A stretch of 64,000 nucleotides of DNA, taken from contig NW_006763150.1 of assembly GCF_000264905.1 (NCBI RefSeq), positions 372,001 through 436,000 on the forward strand. Direction: 5' to 3'. Of the stretch, positions 1 to 10,243 are shown one piece after another; position 1 is the first letter of the stretch, and every line of letters begins with the position of its first letter. The stretch comes from Stereum hirsutum FP-91666 SS1 (taxonomy: Eukaryota > Basidiomycota > Agaricomycetes > Russulales > Stereaceae). The position numbers and the translations under genes were made by a program. The notes below the pieces were generated by a model, which was not told where the DNA came from, ran no database searches, and was given only the letters and a program-made list of their open reading frames with translations.

Positions 1-2067
1 TTCAAGAACCGTTCAGGCTTCCACTCGTTCGCATCAGGACCCCAAATAAGTGGGTCTGTGTTGATGGCGCGAATACCGATGTAGATCGTAGTGTCCTCGG
101 GGATGAACATCTCGGAGACTTCTGAGTTACCGATCGTGGTTGGGACATCGAGCGGGACCATTATGTCCTTTCGTGCGCTACAACGAAGACAAGCGAAGGA
201 TGTTAGATGATAGAAGGACAGCCTGGGAAGGTAAATAAAATGGCGTACGTGCGAGACATAATCAAGACGGGAGAATACCTGCTCGATGGTGCGGTAAGTC
301 AGGGCTTTAAATTGAGAGTACGAGAGTCTGAGCTTACAGGCGAAGCGTCTCGCGGCAGACAGCCTCCAGATACGGCAGCTCATGTAATGTATCGTAATCC
401 AGATCGCCAGACTCGGAAGACTTGTAAGCGTTCAGCACTTCCTCGCGCAGTTTGTCCTGTACGTCCTGATTCTCGGAAAGAACATGCAGAATGCGAGTTA
501 GAGCGGAGGAGGTAGTATCCATCGCCGCGAAGATCAGAAGCCTAAGGCCATTCGCAATAAGCATAAATCCGCAAATAGTCGAGACAGAGATCAACGTACG
601 ACATCTGCGCGAGAATCTCTGACTCTGGAAGCTTCATATCTTCTGAAGCGGAAATATTGGCTTGCACTACGAATGGCAATGAGTACTGCCTCGACAGTCT
701 GCACATGTAAGAGCATGAAACACTTACGAAGAATAGACATGATATCCCTTCCTTCTGCAACTTGATGCACGACCGCGTCATCTCCCTTCTGTAAGGCCTT
801 CTTCTTTTCCTCGAGGATTTTGATTGAGGTTTCATTCATGATGTCGACGATCTCTGTTACGTTATTCAAGTCTTTCCAGGGAAGATTCTTCGCCAACCAT
901 CTCCGGACCCAGGCTGGCACAATCGGCACCACCAGGGGTAAAAATGGTCGATAGAATTCTACCTTTGCGAGCGCGGGTCTACCATTTGAGTTCAATCAGC
1001 TCCACATAGATTGAGCGAGAAGAAATAAGAATCGATGGCGTACGTGAATCCTCTGGCTGCTTCAGCATACGCGTTCTTGACATTCTCGTCAAGGGCATTG
1101 AAGCTGTATCCCAGACCGCCTTGGCCTACTAATTCGAGCGCCACGCGCCCCATCCATTCCATTATGTCCAGTTCTCGGGGCCCATCTGAGGTTTTGGCCT
1201 TGATGATGTCGCAAAGCTGTAGGGTGAAGAGATTGATCAATGGGAAGAAACAGTTGGAGCAGAAATGAAAGTCCGCTCACTTGATGAGTGATCTTGTAGA
1301 AAACAGGGATCATGTAGCGCATGTGGGCCGCAGAGAATACTGGATTGAGTAGCTTGCGCTGCGATATTTACTCAGTTTTGTTCGACCGAAAGTTATTAGG
1401 GAATAGCACGAACTTGGCGGCGATGATGTTCACCTACAATGAAACAAGAATTAGTACTTGATTCGTAGATACTCCAATGGCACGGCTAAATACTCACCCA
1501 ATGTGCCGGTCAAATTCATTCCGAAAAATATACGGTTGGATCTGGAAGCGAGCGGGAATACAGTGAGTATCGCGTCTCTAACACAGTGTAGACCGTGACA
1601 CAGAGGCAGGGATAACATACACGATGAAACCGCTCGTCTCCTCAAAGACGTATTGGTCTTTGATTAGAATATTGTGTAGCGCCTTAGGGTCGCTGATGTA
1701 CAGCTGCGTATCCTGTGTAATCTCAATGTTAGTACGCACGATGAGCGAGCAAGGATCTAGACGCGTACTCCCAACAATCCCCAAATACGGATAATTCTTC
1801 CGTAGGTTTGGATGATGTTAGTATGGAAAGACATGCCGCGGTTTATGTCGAATATTTGCTTGAGATTGCCTGCAAAAAATATCCAGATATACGCCATGTT
1901 AAATAGACGAGTGCTAGGCCAGACTCACCATTGATGAGGGACAGTCTCGGCGGCCCGGGGATCTTGTGAAGTGGAGCTTGTCTGATCCAACGTCTCGTCA
2001 CACTGACCGCAAGCCAGCACACACAGAACACAGGCAGGTACAACAGCACCTGGGTCGCAGAGATCAT
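1..2067 (-). CDS. Cytochrome P450 monooxygenase, copy A (3' end outside window)
   Basis: A heme-thiolate monooxygenase, presumably ER-anchored through its hydrophobic N-terminus. Eleven introns are visible. Seen in order: a short membrane anchor, the proline-rich hinge KIPGPP, the C-helix motif GEHHRRQRK, the I-helix segment FAAMDTTSS, the K-helix ETLR (ExxR) and KPERF. The heme-cysteine loop lies beyond position 1. The start at 2067 aligns with the start of copy B and lies 84 bp downstream of a TATA element; an earlier in-frame ATG at 2142 lies too close to that element. The reading frame is open throughout when spliced. Oddities are the I-helix, where the usual Gly of AGxDTT is Ala, and an intron after HHRRQ with the weak donor GTTCGT where copy B has GTGAGC. 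Substrate and CYP family cannot be told from sequence alone. Confidence 0.93.
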
Positions 2068-2145
2068 GGTTTTACTGAGTGTAGAAGAAGCTGTCCCGGG
2101 AGTTATGAGAAAGGGTGGTACGAGCATCCATATGGAGTTCATGCT

Positions 2146-2157
2146 GCTCGCTTTATA
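2146..2157 (-). promoter_or_regulatory. TATA element of P450 copy A
   Basis: On the coding strand this reads TATAAAGCGAGC. The same 12 bases occur upstream of copy B at 6395-6406. The distance to the chosen ATG is 84 bp here and 85 bp there, which supports both the element and the start codons. Confidence 0.7.
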
Positions 2158-3743
2158 CCCTTCCCAAGGCCTGTGAGAAGATTTTCAGGGGCTCCGATAC
2201 CATACCGCTCCGATGTTGGTGGGGGCTGGCACAGTTCGACATGCATCTGTGTACGGAATACATCCTGTTCCACCAAAATACCGCATCAAGTGAAGCCCGT
2301 GTGAGTGTGTGTCTGCAACTGAGGTAAAAGAAGGCCGGCGCATGGAAAGAAGAAGCCATTGTCTTGGTGATTTAGCGATGGAAATATCCTTAAGGCCTAT
2401 CACCGACAATACATCGTCAAATCGGGCCGCCATGACAAGATATAAACAACGTACAGAGTGGCAATGTGGAAAAGCTACATCCTCACAGTTTGTGGGTGAG
2501 GAATGAGGATACGCACGGAGTAAGGGTAGTTGTCGAGCAGGTAGGTGCACGGCGATCACCGTAGGCTTTTTTAATCCACCAACAAATCTGAAAAGAATTG
2601 TAGGAAAAGCGGTCAATATGTTATGATCTAGAAGTAGCATCCTTGACGATATTCACCGTGTTGTTTCCCGATGACACTGTAAGTATTATGGAAGCGGACC
2701 GCTCGTTCATTTCGAAGGCGCGCCAGTAACGTACGTCAGGGCACGGTGCGTACCTGGGTGCTCCAGAAAGAACCTTGGCCTCCGGGTCAAAGCAACACGC
2801 ATAGAACGAAGCACAAAAAACGTCTTTGCATGATACACTCTACGGTCTTCGATGGCCATTCGTCAAAAGCGCAGCAACCTCGAAAAGTCGAAACCGTCGT
2901 GAGTTCAAATTCAGCGAGCCAGACCTCAAAGTCAGAAGATTGCCGAGCGGTCACCAAGGGACATGAGAGATGAACGTCAGCTTTGAATCCATGTTCGATA
3001 GGTTGAAACCATGAAGGGACGGTCAACTAGTAGGAGGGTCGTCTGGTTGGAGGGGAAATAGGATAAACTTGGCCGCCGTGAACTTCGGGCCACCGGTTTG
3101 AATGCGTTTCGGACCGGTACCACGAGTATTGCTCCAGCTTCGACCTCGCAGATTGCAGTGAGTATTGTTCCGTGGGTGACTTACTGCCGACCGAAGTATT
3201 GATTTGCGTCTGATGTCTTCGAAAGATGATTTTCCGTAGAAATTTGTGCAAATCCCACAGAAAGGAGGCTCGGGACCGTTTTTGATTGATTGGACCTCCT
3301 GTGTTCGTGTTTCTGTGCGCGAGTAAGCACCCCAAATCGCTCTAAAAAGCTACCCAGTAATGAAAGTTGAATGAAAGTCTAAACGCGCAGGAAGGGGTGG
3401 AAGCAGGTTTCAAAGGCATTTGCCGCGCCGTCTCGTGGGTTCTACGTTGTGGCACCGAAGTGGCCCACTTTTCTGCAAGACCATGAGTTCGATTCTGACG
3501 ATCGACTCTTCATTGACCTGATCGCGATATTGTGTTGAGATTATAAAACATCAACTGATGTCACTCGATGTCCTACCGAAATGTAGGTATCGCAAACATA
3601 AAATGTAGTACACACAGTTTCAAAGTACAAGACGCAACTAAGTACTTGATGATCAGTCGACCAGTCAACCAACGCTTCTCCATATCGTACAGTTCACTGC
3701 CAACGGGCATCTTGAGTCTGTCTTCGTTCGTTCAAATTCAAGA
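2158..3743. other. Intergenic region between the P450 copies
   Basis: Positions 2158 to about 2760 resemble 6407 to about 7060, with shared islands such as ACCGTAGG, CAAATCTGAAA and AACGTACGTC. This is the duplicated 5' flank of the P450s. From about 2760 to 3743 I see no supported gene; short open frames there have no recognisable product. Confidence 0.6.
2423..2442 (-). promoter_or_regulatory. Conserved 20-bp block upstream of P450 copy A
   Basis: The plus strand reads CGGGCCGCCATGACAAGATA and is identical at 6737-6756 upstream of copy B. It is the best-preserved stretch of a longer, more diverged shared flank. It contains a GATA core. It lies about 270 bp upstream of the TATA element, so it is more likely a promoter element than transcribed leader. 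Its function is unknown. Confidence 0.4.
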
Positions 3744-6315
3744 TTAAATCCTCCCATCATCCTCCACCAAAGAGACCACAAGCGGCAGAGAGGGCGTAGG
3801 GATGCCATCTTGCATGGGCATGGACACCCCGTGCAGCTTCCATGAGATCGGTCGAGTCTTCGAGGGAGTGAACTTGAACGTCGATATGAGAAGGGAAAGA
3901 ACAATCTCTGCAGATTATGTTGTCAGCTAAGTACCATGCGAGCTAATAACCAACGGAGGAGATGGGTTGCAGGTGTAGACTTACTCATCTCCATTTGAGA
4001 AAACTTAAAGCCGCTGTTGAAACAGACATCGTATTCGCCGTCCGAGGTCAGTTCTTGTGCGTTTACTGCCTTGATGTGGTATGAAGGACTCACATGCATG
4101 CCCTCCCGCCACCCAAGAACGTCAACCTGAAAGCACAAGCCGCTTAAGTACCCTATCCTTCAATATCGATGAACCGACTCACAAGTTCGCATAGACACCC
4201 GGCACTCTCGCATCTGTCACGCTTTCCGGCAGTGGATTCAAGAACCGTTCAGGTTTCCACTCGTTTGCGTCAGGACCCCAAATCAGTGGGTCTGTGTTAA
4301 TAGCCCGCATACCGATGAAAACTGTGGTATCCTCGGGAATGAATATTTCGGAGACTGGTGAGTTTCCGACTGTGGTTGGGACGTCGAGTGGTACCATTAT
4401 GTCCTTTCGAGCGCTATGGTGAGGATAAATCGTGGATGTTAGAGAGTGAAAGGGCAGTGTAGCAAGGGAAACCAAAGGGCGTACGTGCGAGTCATGGTGG
4501 CAACAGGAGAGTGTCTGGTTTGATATGTGGTAAGTTTGAGTCGTAGCGTGAGAGCACAACAACGTGAGCTCACAGGCGAAGTGTCTCGCGGCAGACAGCC
4601 TCTAGATACGGCAGCTCATGCAACGTATCGTAGTCTAAGTCACCGGATTCGGAGGACTTGTAAGCGTTCATCACCTCCTCACGTAGTCTGTCTTGTACGT
4701 TCTGGTGCTCTGAAAGAAGGTGCAGGAGGCGAGCTAGAGCAGAAGAGGTGGTATCCATCCCTGCAAATATCAGGAGCCTAGGAGGGCCGCCATTGATTAA
4801 ACAATAGTGTGGCGTATTCTCATGAGAGCTTGACATACGACATTTGTGCCAAAATTTCTGAGTCAGGAAGCCTCGTATCTTCTGAAGCAGACATATTGGC
4901 TTGCACTGAAGATGGAGCTCAGTGCCACGCCAAAAGTCCACAGGTATAGAAGGACGAGAAACTCACAAAGGACGGACATGATATCTTTCCCTTCCGCAAC
5001 CTGATGCAGAACCGCCTCGTCTCCCTTCTCAAACGCCCTCTTCTTTGCGTCCAGAATATTTGTCGAGGTCTTTTCCATGACATCGATAATGTTTACCATC
5101 CTATTCAGGTCTTCCCATGGGACGGTCTTCGCCAGCCACCTGCGGAGCCAGGATGGACCAACTCGCGCCGCCCACGGCAGGAATTGTCCATAGGGCTGCA
5201 ATTTCGCGAGTGTCGGCCTGGCATTAAAATATAATAATATACAGTGAGATTAAAATTAATAAGTTGAAATCAATGGCATACGAGAATTCCCTGACTGCTT
5301 CAGCATACTCGTTCCTAACATTCTCATCGAGAGCGTTGAAGGAATATCCTAGACCGCCTTGGCCAACTAATTCGAGCGCCAGGCGACTCATCCATTCCAT
5401 CATGTCCAGCTCTTGGGAGCCGCCGGAGATTTTGGTCTTGACGATATCGGAAAGCTGCAAGGTGAAGAGAACGTTTGATGAGAGCAACGGTTATAGCTCG
5501 AAGAATTGAAGCAGTGCGCTAACCTGATGAGTGACCCTGTAGAAGATAGGAGTCATGTAGCGCATGTGGTTCACGGAAAATACGGGGTTGAGTAGCTTGC
5601 GCTGCAATATTTACTCAGTTCTACCTCGGCAGAAACCTACAAGGGACAGTAGCTCACCTGCCGGCGATGATGGTCACCTACAATGAGATAGTAGTGAGTA
5701 CACAATTTAAACAGTAATTCAATGGAATGATCAAATCCGCACCCATGGTCGCGGTCAAGCTCGGCCCAAAGAACAGTTGGTTGGATCTATCGGCGCACGA
5801 AAGTACAGTGAATAGCGCGTTTCATCCACAGTGAGAGCATAACACCGGTGAAGAAATAACGCACTTGAGGAAGAAAGCGGTTTCTTCAAAGATATACTGG
5901 TCTTTGATCAAGATATTGTACAGTGCCTTTGGGTCACTGATATATAGCTGGGTATCCTATGGATACGGGTCGAGGTTAGTACTCTTAATCTATGGAAAGA
6001 GACGAAGAAACTTACGCCGAGATACCCCCAGATCCTGATGATTCTCCCGTATGTTTGGATAATGCTGGAATGGAAGGACCAGCCGTGGTTTACGTCGAGA
6101 AGTTCTTTGAGATTGCCTAAGAAATACCATCAGGATCTGCACCATACTGATAGACAATGATAAAAAAGAGACCCACCATTTATGAACGACGCACTCGGCG
6201 GCCCCGGAATTTTGTGAAGAGGAGTCTGTTTAATCCAACGTCTCGTCGCTCTCGCCACCAGTAGACCCACGCACAGGACAGGCAGGTACAAGAGCCCCTG
6301 GGTCACAGGTATCAT
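3744..6315 (-). CDS. Cytochrome P450 monooxygenase, copy B (complete)
   Basis: A complete heme-thiolate monooxygenase of roughly 550 residues in fifteen exons. Motifs in order: N-terminal membrane anchor, KIPGPP hinge, C-helix GDHHRRQRK, I-helix FAGMDTTSS with the canonical Gly and Thr, K-helix ETLR, KPERF, and the heme loop FLGGGRACIG, which contains the thiolate cysteine and is split by an intron just after that Cys codon. The C-terminus ends in EDDGRI. The start at 6315 is set by an in-frame TGA six codons upstream and by alignment with copy A. It lies head-to-tail with copy A, and every intron visible in copy A is at the same site here, so the pair is a tandem duplication. No break was found. 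Substrate and CYP family are unassigned. Confidence 0.95.
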
Positions 6316-6394
6316 GATACTTCTTAATCAACGAGGACTTGTCTCGGGAGTCAAAGCAAAGGATGGGTACCCGCAGCCACGGAGAGTCCATACC

Positions 6395-6406
6395 GCTCGC
6401 TTTATA
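6395..6406 (-). promoter_or_regulatory. TATA element of P450 copy B
   Basis: The coding strand reads TATAAAGCGAGC, 85 bp upstream of the ATG at 6315. It is the exact counterpart of 2146-2157. Confidence 0.7.
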
Positions 6407-7519
6407 ACATTTGAAAGGGCTGTGGGAAGGCTTTTGGACCCTCCGATGGGAAGCCATCACGGTCTCCGACTCTGTGGGTACTGGGATAAGTCGGCGTGCA
6501 TGTGTCAGTATGCGCAATCGATGCACAATGGTCGACGTACGAGTGCATGATAAACGGTAAACGTACGTGTGTATGCGCAATCCACACTGCTCGACCCAAA
6601 TACCCCATTGAGTGAGTTCTGTGTGAATGCGACCGAGGTAAAAGAAGGGCGATGTAGTAAATGGAGAGGTCATCGTCCAGGTGATATGGGTATGGGAGTC
6701 TCTTCGGTGCGTATGCCTGCCAATATGTCGTCAATTCGGGCCGCCATGACAAGATAAAAGCCGCGTACATTGTGTCAGTGTGGGGAAGCCTGCATTCGCA
6801 CATTGTACGAAGTAATTGGGAAGGGAAGGCTTGTTCACAGAACAACAGCAATAAAAAGTACAGCCTAAGTGCGCAGGGATAACCGTAGGTTCCTTTCCTG
6901 AGCAGAGACTAGCAAATCTGAAAGGAAATGTATAGAATTCGGCCAAGATATGGTCATCCGGAAATAGCACTACTGGTTCCCATTGACAGCACAAGTATTA
7001 TCGCAGCCGTTCTTCGGTGAAGCCGAGATAACGTACGTCGGAGGCTGGGTGGTACAAAAGCCTTCGTACATACCGAGGCAAAGAAAGATGTGTAGTATGC
7101 TTTGCTCTAAGATCTTGGGACTCGTCAGTCACGGTGGCCAGGAGCATCGTGACGGTTCCGAATCCATTGACACTGAGTGTTCAGTTCCAATGGGAGAGTG
7201 GTCAGGGGATTGATGCATAATTAACAAGTGATGCGATAGCAAATAATCCCCTTAAAGCTGTTGTAGACTTGTGGACGCAACGACGGCGAACTCAGAGCGT
7301 CGTGTGGCAGAAGGAGAAAGAGGATGACGCTTTGAAGTCAGAATTGAACGCACCGGCGGTTTGTTTGGTGGCGTTTCCAACCGGCATATCCGGGCCGAAG
7401 TCGGATTACAACGCGTGCCACAAAGTGCCACACAGAGAATGGATCGAGGCAGCAGTGCCAAACACTTCGGCATATCGAGAATTATATGAACAAATAAATA
7501 TCCATGGCGATAATATACT
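6407..7519. other. Intergenic region between P450 copy B and ALG5
   Basis: The first 650 bp or so are the P450 copy B upstream flank, related to that of copy A. From about 7060 to 7519 there is only the 3' flank of ALG5; I see no gene there. Confidence 0.6.
6737..6756 (-). promoter_or_regulatory. Conserved 20-bp block upstream of P450 copy B
   Basis: Identical over 20 bp to 2423-2442. Its distance from the TATA element differs (about 330 bp here, about 270 bp in copy A), so it has been kept while its spacing changed. Confidence 0.4.
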
Positions 7520-9127
7520 TTACACCCTCTTTTTCTTCCCACCACCACCACCACCCGTAGCAGTCGCCGTCGTACTGCCCTTCCCGACCTTCCCACCCCA
7601 CCTCCCAAAAATCATATTGCCCCTCAGGACCAGCAAGTCCCTGAGCATCCCCAGGCTATCAATCATGACGTTCAGCTTACTTCCCTCTACTTCATGCCAC
7701 TCTATCGGTACCTCTTCGACGGGTATGCCCATTTGAGTAGCGAGCAGTAGAAGCTCGACGTCGAATATCCAGGTGGTTAGGTGTTGTGCGGGGAATATGG
7801 ACTGGGCCGCGGGACGGGTGAAGAGTTTGAAGCCGCATTGGGTGTCGCGGATGGAGCCTACGCCGACGATGCGGAGGATGAGGTGGAGGGAGAACATGAG
7901 GAAGTTGCGGATGAATGAACGCTGAAAAAAGCCAATATCGAGATCAGTATCATTGTTAAGTTGTATTTTCAACACGAATAAGACATACCTTAACAACAGC
8001 TTCGGTCTTGACCAGATGCGCCCTACTCCCCACCGCAACACATCCTCGATCCTCCCTGCCCTCTTTCCGCTGCTTCTCCTCGACCCCATCCAGTGCGTCC
8101 CAAAGCCCCTCCAGATCCTCAAACCGACTCGCCCCATCCGCATCAACCATCAATAGTCTCCGTCCCCTCCCGTGCAACATCCCATGCCTCACAGCCCCTC
8201 CCTTGCCCAAATTCTTCTGGAGAGTGACGACCCTGATTTCGGATTTAGCAAATGTGTGGGATTGCGAGAGTGTGAGCGCGAAGGAGGACGTTGAGTCGGA
8301 GGAACCGTCGTCTACTATAAGGATTTCGTAGGTCCGTTTGGGAGGAGGGGCTCGAGTTCTCGTGGTGCTGCTGCCGTTCGTTCCGATTGCGTTTGAGGTG
8401 GAAGTCGAAGTGGATTTAGCGGTTCCGCTTTGTTGTGGTTGGGAGTATGATTGAAGGTGTGCGACGGTAGACTCTAGCATAGCGGGTAACCTTTCCGTCT
8501 CGTTATAAGCCGGTATAACGACCGTCAAGTCCACTGAAGGTTCGTCGAATAGGGAGGGTAGAGGGAGTGGTTTTGAAGGAGAAGCGCGGGAACGGTAGAC
8601 TTGTTCGGACGGGCGTGTGGGTATTGGGCGTGGTGAGAGGAGGATCAGAGCGGAGTATGCCTGTAAGTGCAGGTTATGCCGCCCCACCCAAGTGCAGGTC
8701 GAACGTGGTCAGCATTCGTCGCTCCTTCAATGTCTCATAATCAAGGAAAAATAAAGGAAAGGAGGATCAGAACAACCGATGCTCCGCCCTCGAAATACAT
8801 CAAGTTAAGGTAACACGGTGCGACCTGTGTTTCTCGTCGTCGCCCTGGCGCGGACCATGTACAGCAAGCATCTAATCGCGGCCGTACGTATTTATACGAA
8901 CGCGTGAAGATGAGACCTGGCCGCCCGAAGCTCTTAGAACAAGGATGATCTAGGAATGCATCATTTCTCTCCTTTATATTGCCAGCACGAGCATGTCCGC
9001 CATGCGGCCTCAATGCTGGCCCAGCACACTGCACCTCTACCCCGCATCTTGGATAAATTGGACTTACCACTCCGAAAGCAAGCACCAGTAGCCCAGCACC
9101 ATACAGAGCAATCGTCGTTGTGTCCAT
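7520..9127 (-). CDS. ALG5: Dolichyl-phosphate beta-glucosyltransferase
   Basis: Transfers glucose from UDP-glucose to dolichyl phosphate at the ER membrane, making the Dol-P-Glc donor for N-glycan precursor assembly. Three exons (9068-9127, 7989-8660, 7520-7921) join in frame to 377 residues; yeast Alg5 is of similar size. An N-terminal hydrophobic helix spans the first intron. The GT2 fold follows: DLTVVIPAYNE, ILIVDDGSSDST, the NLGKGGAVRHGML loop, LMVDADGAS carrying the metal-binding acidic residues, DTQCGFKLF, and WIFDVELL with EVPIEWHE near the end. Residues between about 85 and 115 form a Ser/Thr-rich linker. The C-terminus is glycine-rich then basic (GGGGGKKKRV). The first intron is long for this window, about 400 bp. 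Confidence 0.97.
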
Positions 9128-9608
9128 AGCGTCCCTCTTGTCTCGTCCGTACTTTGGTTAATAGCGGCAGCTACTGGTCAGAGGTTGCGTGGCAGGGAAA
9201 GTAGTCTCGACCGTCCAGCTGCTGGCTAAATTATAAGCTAAAGCGATAGGGATAAGTATTATCAAAGTCGTCCCTCCTAGCGCATCATCAAGTGCTGGCA
9301 GACGTGAGTCGTGGGTGAGAGAGAGAAATGAATGGGTATAAAGGCAGAGAAGCCTGCGGTGGACGACGGGTGAGAACAAGGTGGCGACCGCTGCGTGTGG
9401 CTGTTTGGAGAAACACGCTTGCCACGTCAGACGGTGGTTAGTGCCACAACACTTCTCCCGGCCTGTGGCTCCTAAACTAAAGAATAATGGCCGGTACGTA
9501 CTCTTACGTACTAAGCTTGATATTCACAAGAGCGCCGCAAAGACGTGCGGGGGCTGCTTCAAAACGCAGAAAAGGGAAACAAAAAGCAATGGGGAGGATA
9601 GGATCATT
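9128..9608. other. Upstream region of ALG5 and downstream flank of the tRNA
   Basis: No gene is supported here. A 73-codon minus-strand frame at 9158-9379 is in frame with ALG5 but closed by a TAA just before it, and is best read as leader and promoter. Confidence 0.5.
9581..9585 (-). terminator. RNA polymerase III terminator of tRNA-Ile
   Basis: A run of five T on the minus strand lies 23 bp past the tRNA 3' end. This is the usual Pol III stop signal. Confidence 0.6.
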
Positions 9609-9681
9609 GGCCAACGTGGGGATCGAACCCAAGACCTTCGCGTTATTAGCACGACGCTCTAACCAGCTGAGCTAGTCGGCC
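9609..9681 (-). tRNA. tRNA-Ile (anticodon AAU)
   Basis: A 73-nt cloverleaf without intron. The acceptor stem is GGCCGAC/GTTGGCC with one G-U pair. The D stem is GCTC/GAGC. The anticodon stem is TCGTG/CGCGA with loop CTAATAA, giving AAU, read as IAU after editing. The variable loop is 5 nt. The T loop is TTCGATC. The outermost T-stem pair is a T-C mismatch (TTGGG against CCCAC), which is unusual. Internal A-box and B-box promoters are intact. No CCA is encoded, as expected in eukaryotes. Confidence 0.95.
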
Positions 9682-10243
9682 ATGTTAGAAGTCCTTTTTA
9701 AGAGTATATACCCTAATGTTTCGGTTAATCGAGTTGGCGCGATCACGTGCCTAATGAGTCCACGTCGCGGTCGGCTGATGAGGAGCTCGTCAACGTCTTC
9801 GACGACGTCGACGGCCCTGAGGTATCATTACTCTGTGGCCATACTACTTCGCCGCCATGTCTGCAGCATTGCCTTCATTATCGGTCCACCCATTGGCACG
9901 ACATTGAAGCGACGATGATCTTGTGTCCCCCCAGCCGGCTCCTTGTGTTAGCGCGCTCATAAGCGCAAACAAACGACGTCCGAAGGCGGCAGGTCATATC
10001 TTCAACCACCATATGGACGCGATAACGCGGCTCTATCCTGCGTGTACCTCTCATCAACCAGCTGATGTGCATTTGGGCTGTGGGACGCGTATGTGCGTTG
10101 ACTCAGTCAGACGGGACCGATCCTGAAAGTAAGCGCCTGCTTAGTGCAAAGAGAGTCAGAAGCAGAGACCCAACGATCCTTACAACTTATCATCTTCTTC
10201 GACATCTACATCGGCTCTGTGGGCGACGACGACGGCCACGATC
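9682..10243. other. Upstream region of ABCC transporter 1
   Basis: Contains the tRNA upstream flank and the promoter and leader of the transporter at 10244. No clear TATA element, and no open frame with a recognisable product. Confidence 0.5.

Noticed and set aside
3425..3520. A tRNA-like stretch with A-box- and B-box-like words
   Set aside because: No acceptor, anticodon or T stem can be formed around them.
9158..9379. A 73-codon hydrophobic frame just upstream of ALG5
   Set aside because: It is in the same frame but closed by a TAA before the ALG5 start, and lies where the promoter and leader must be.
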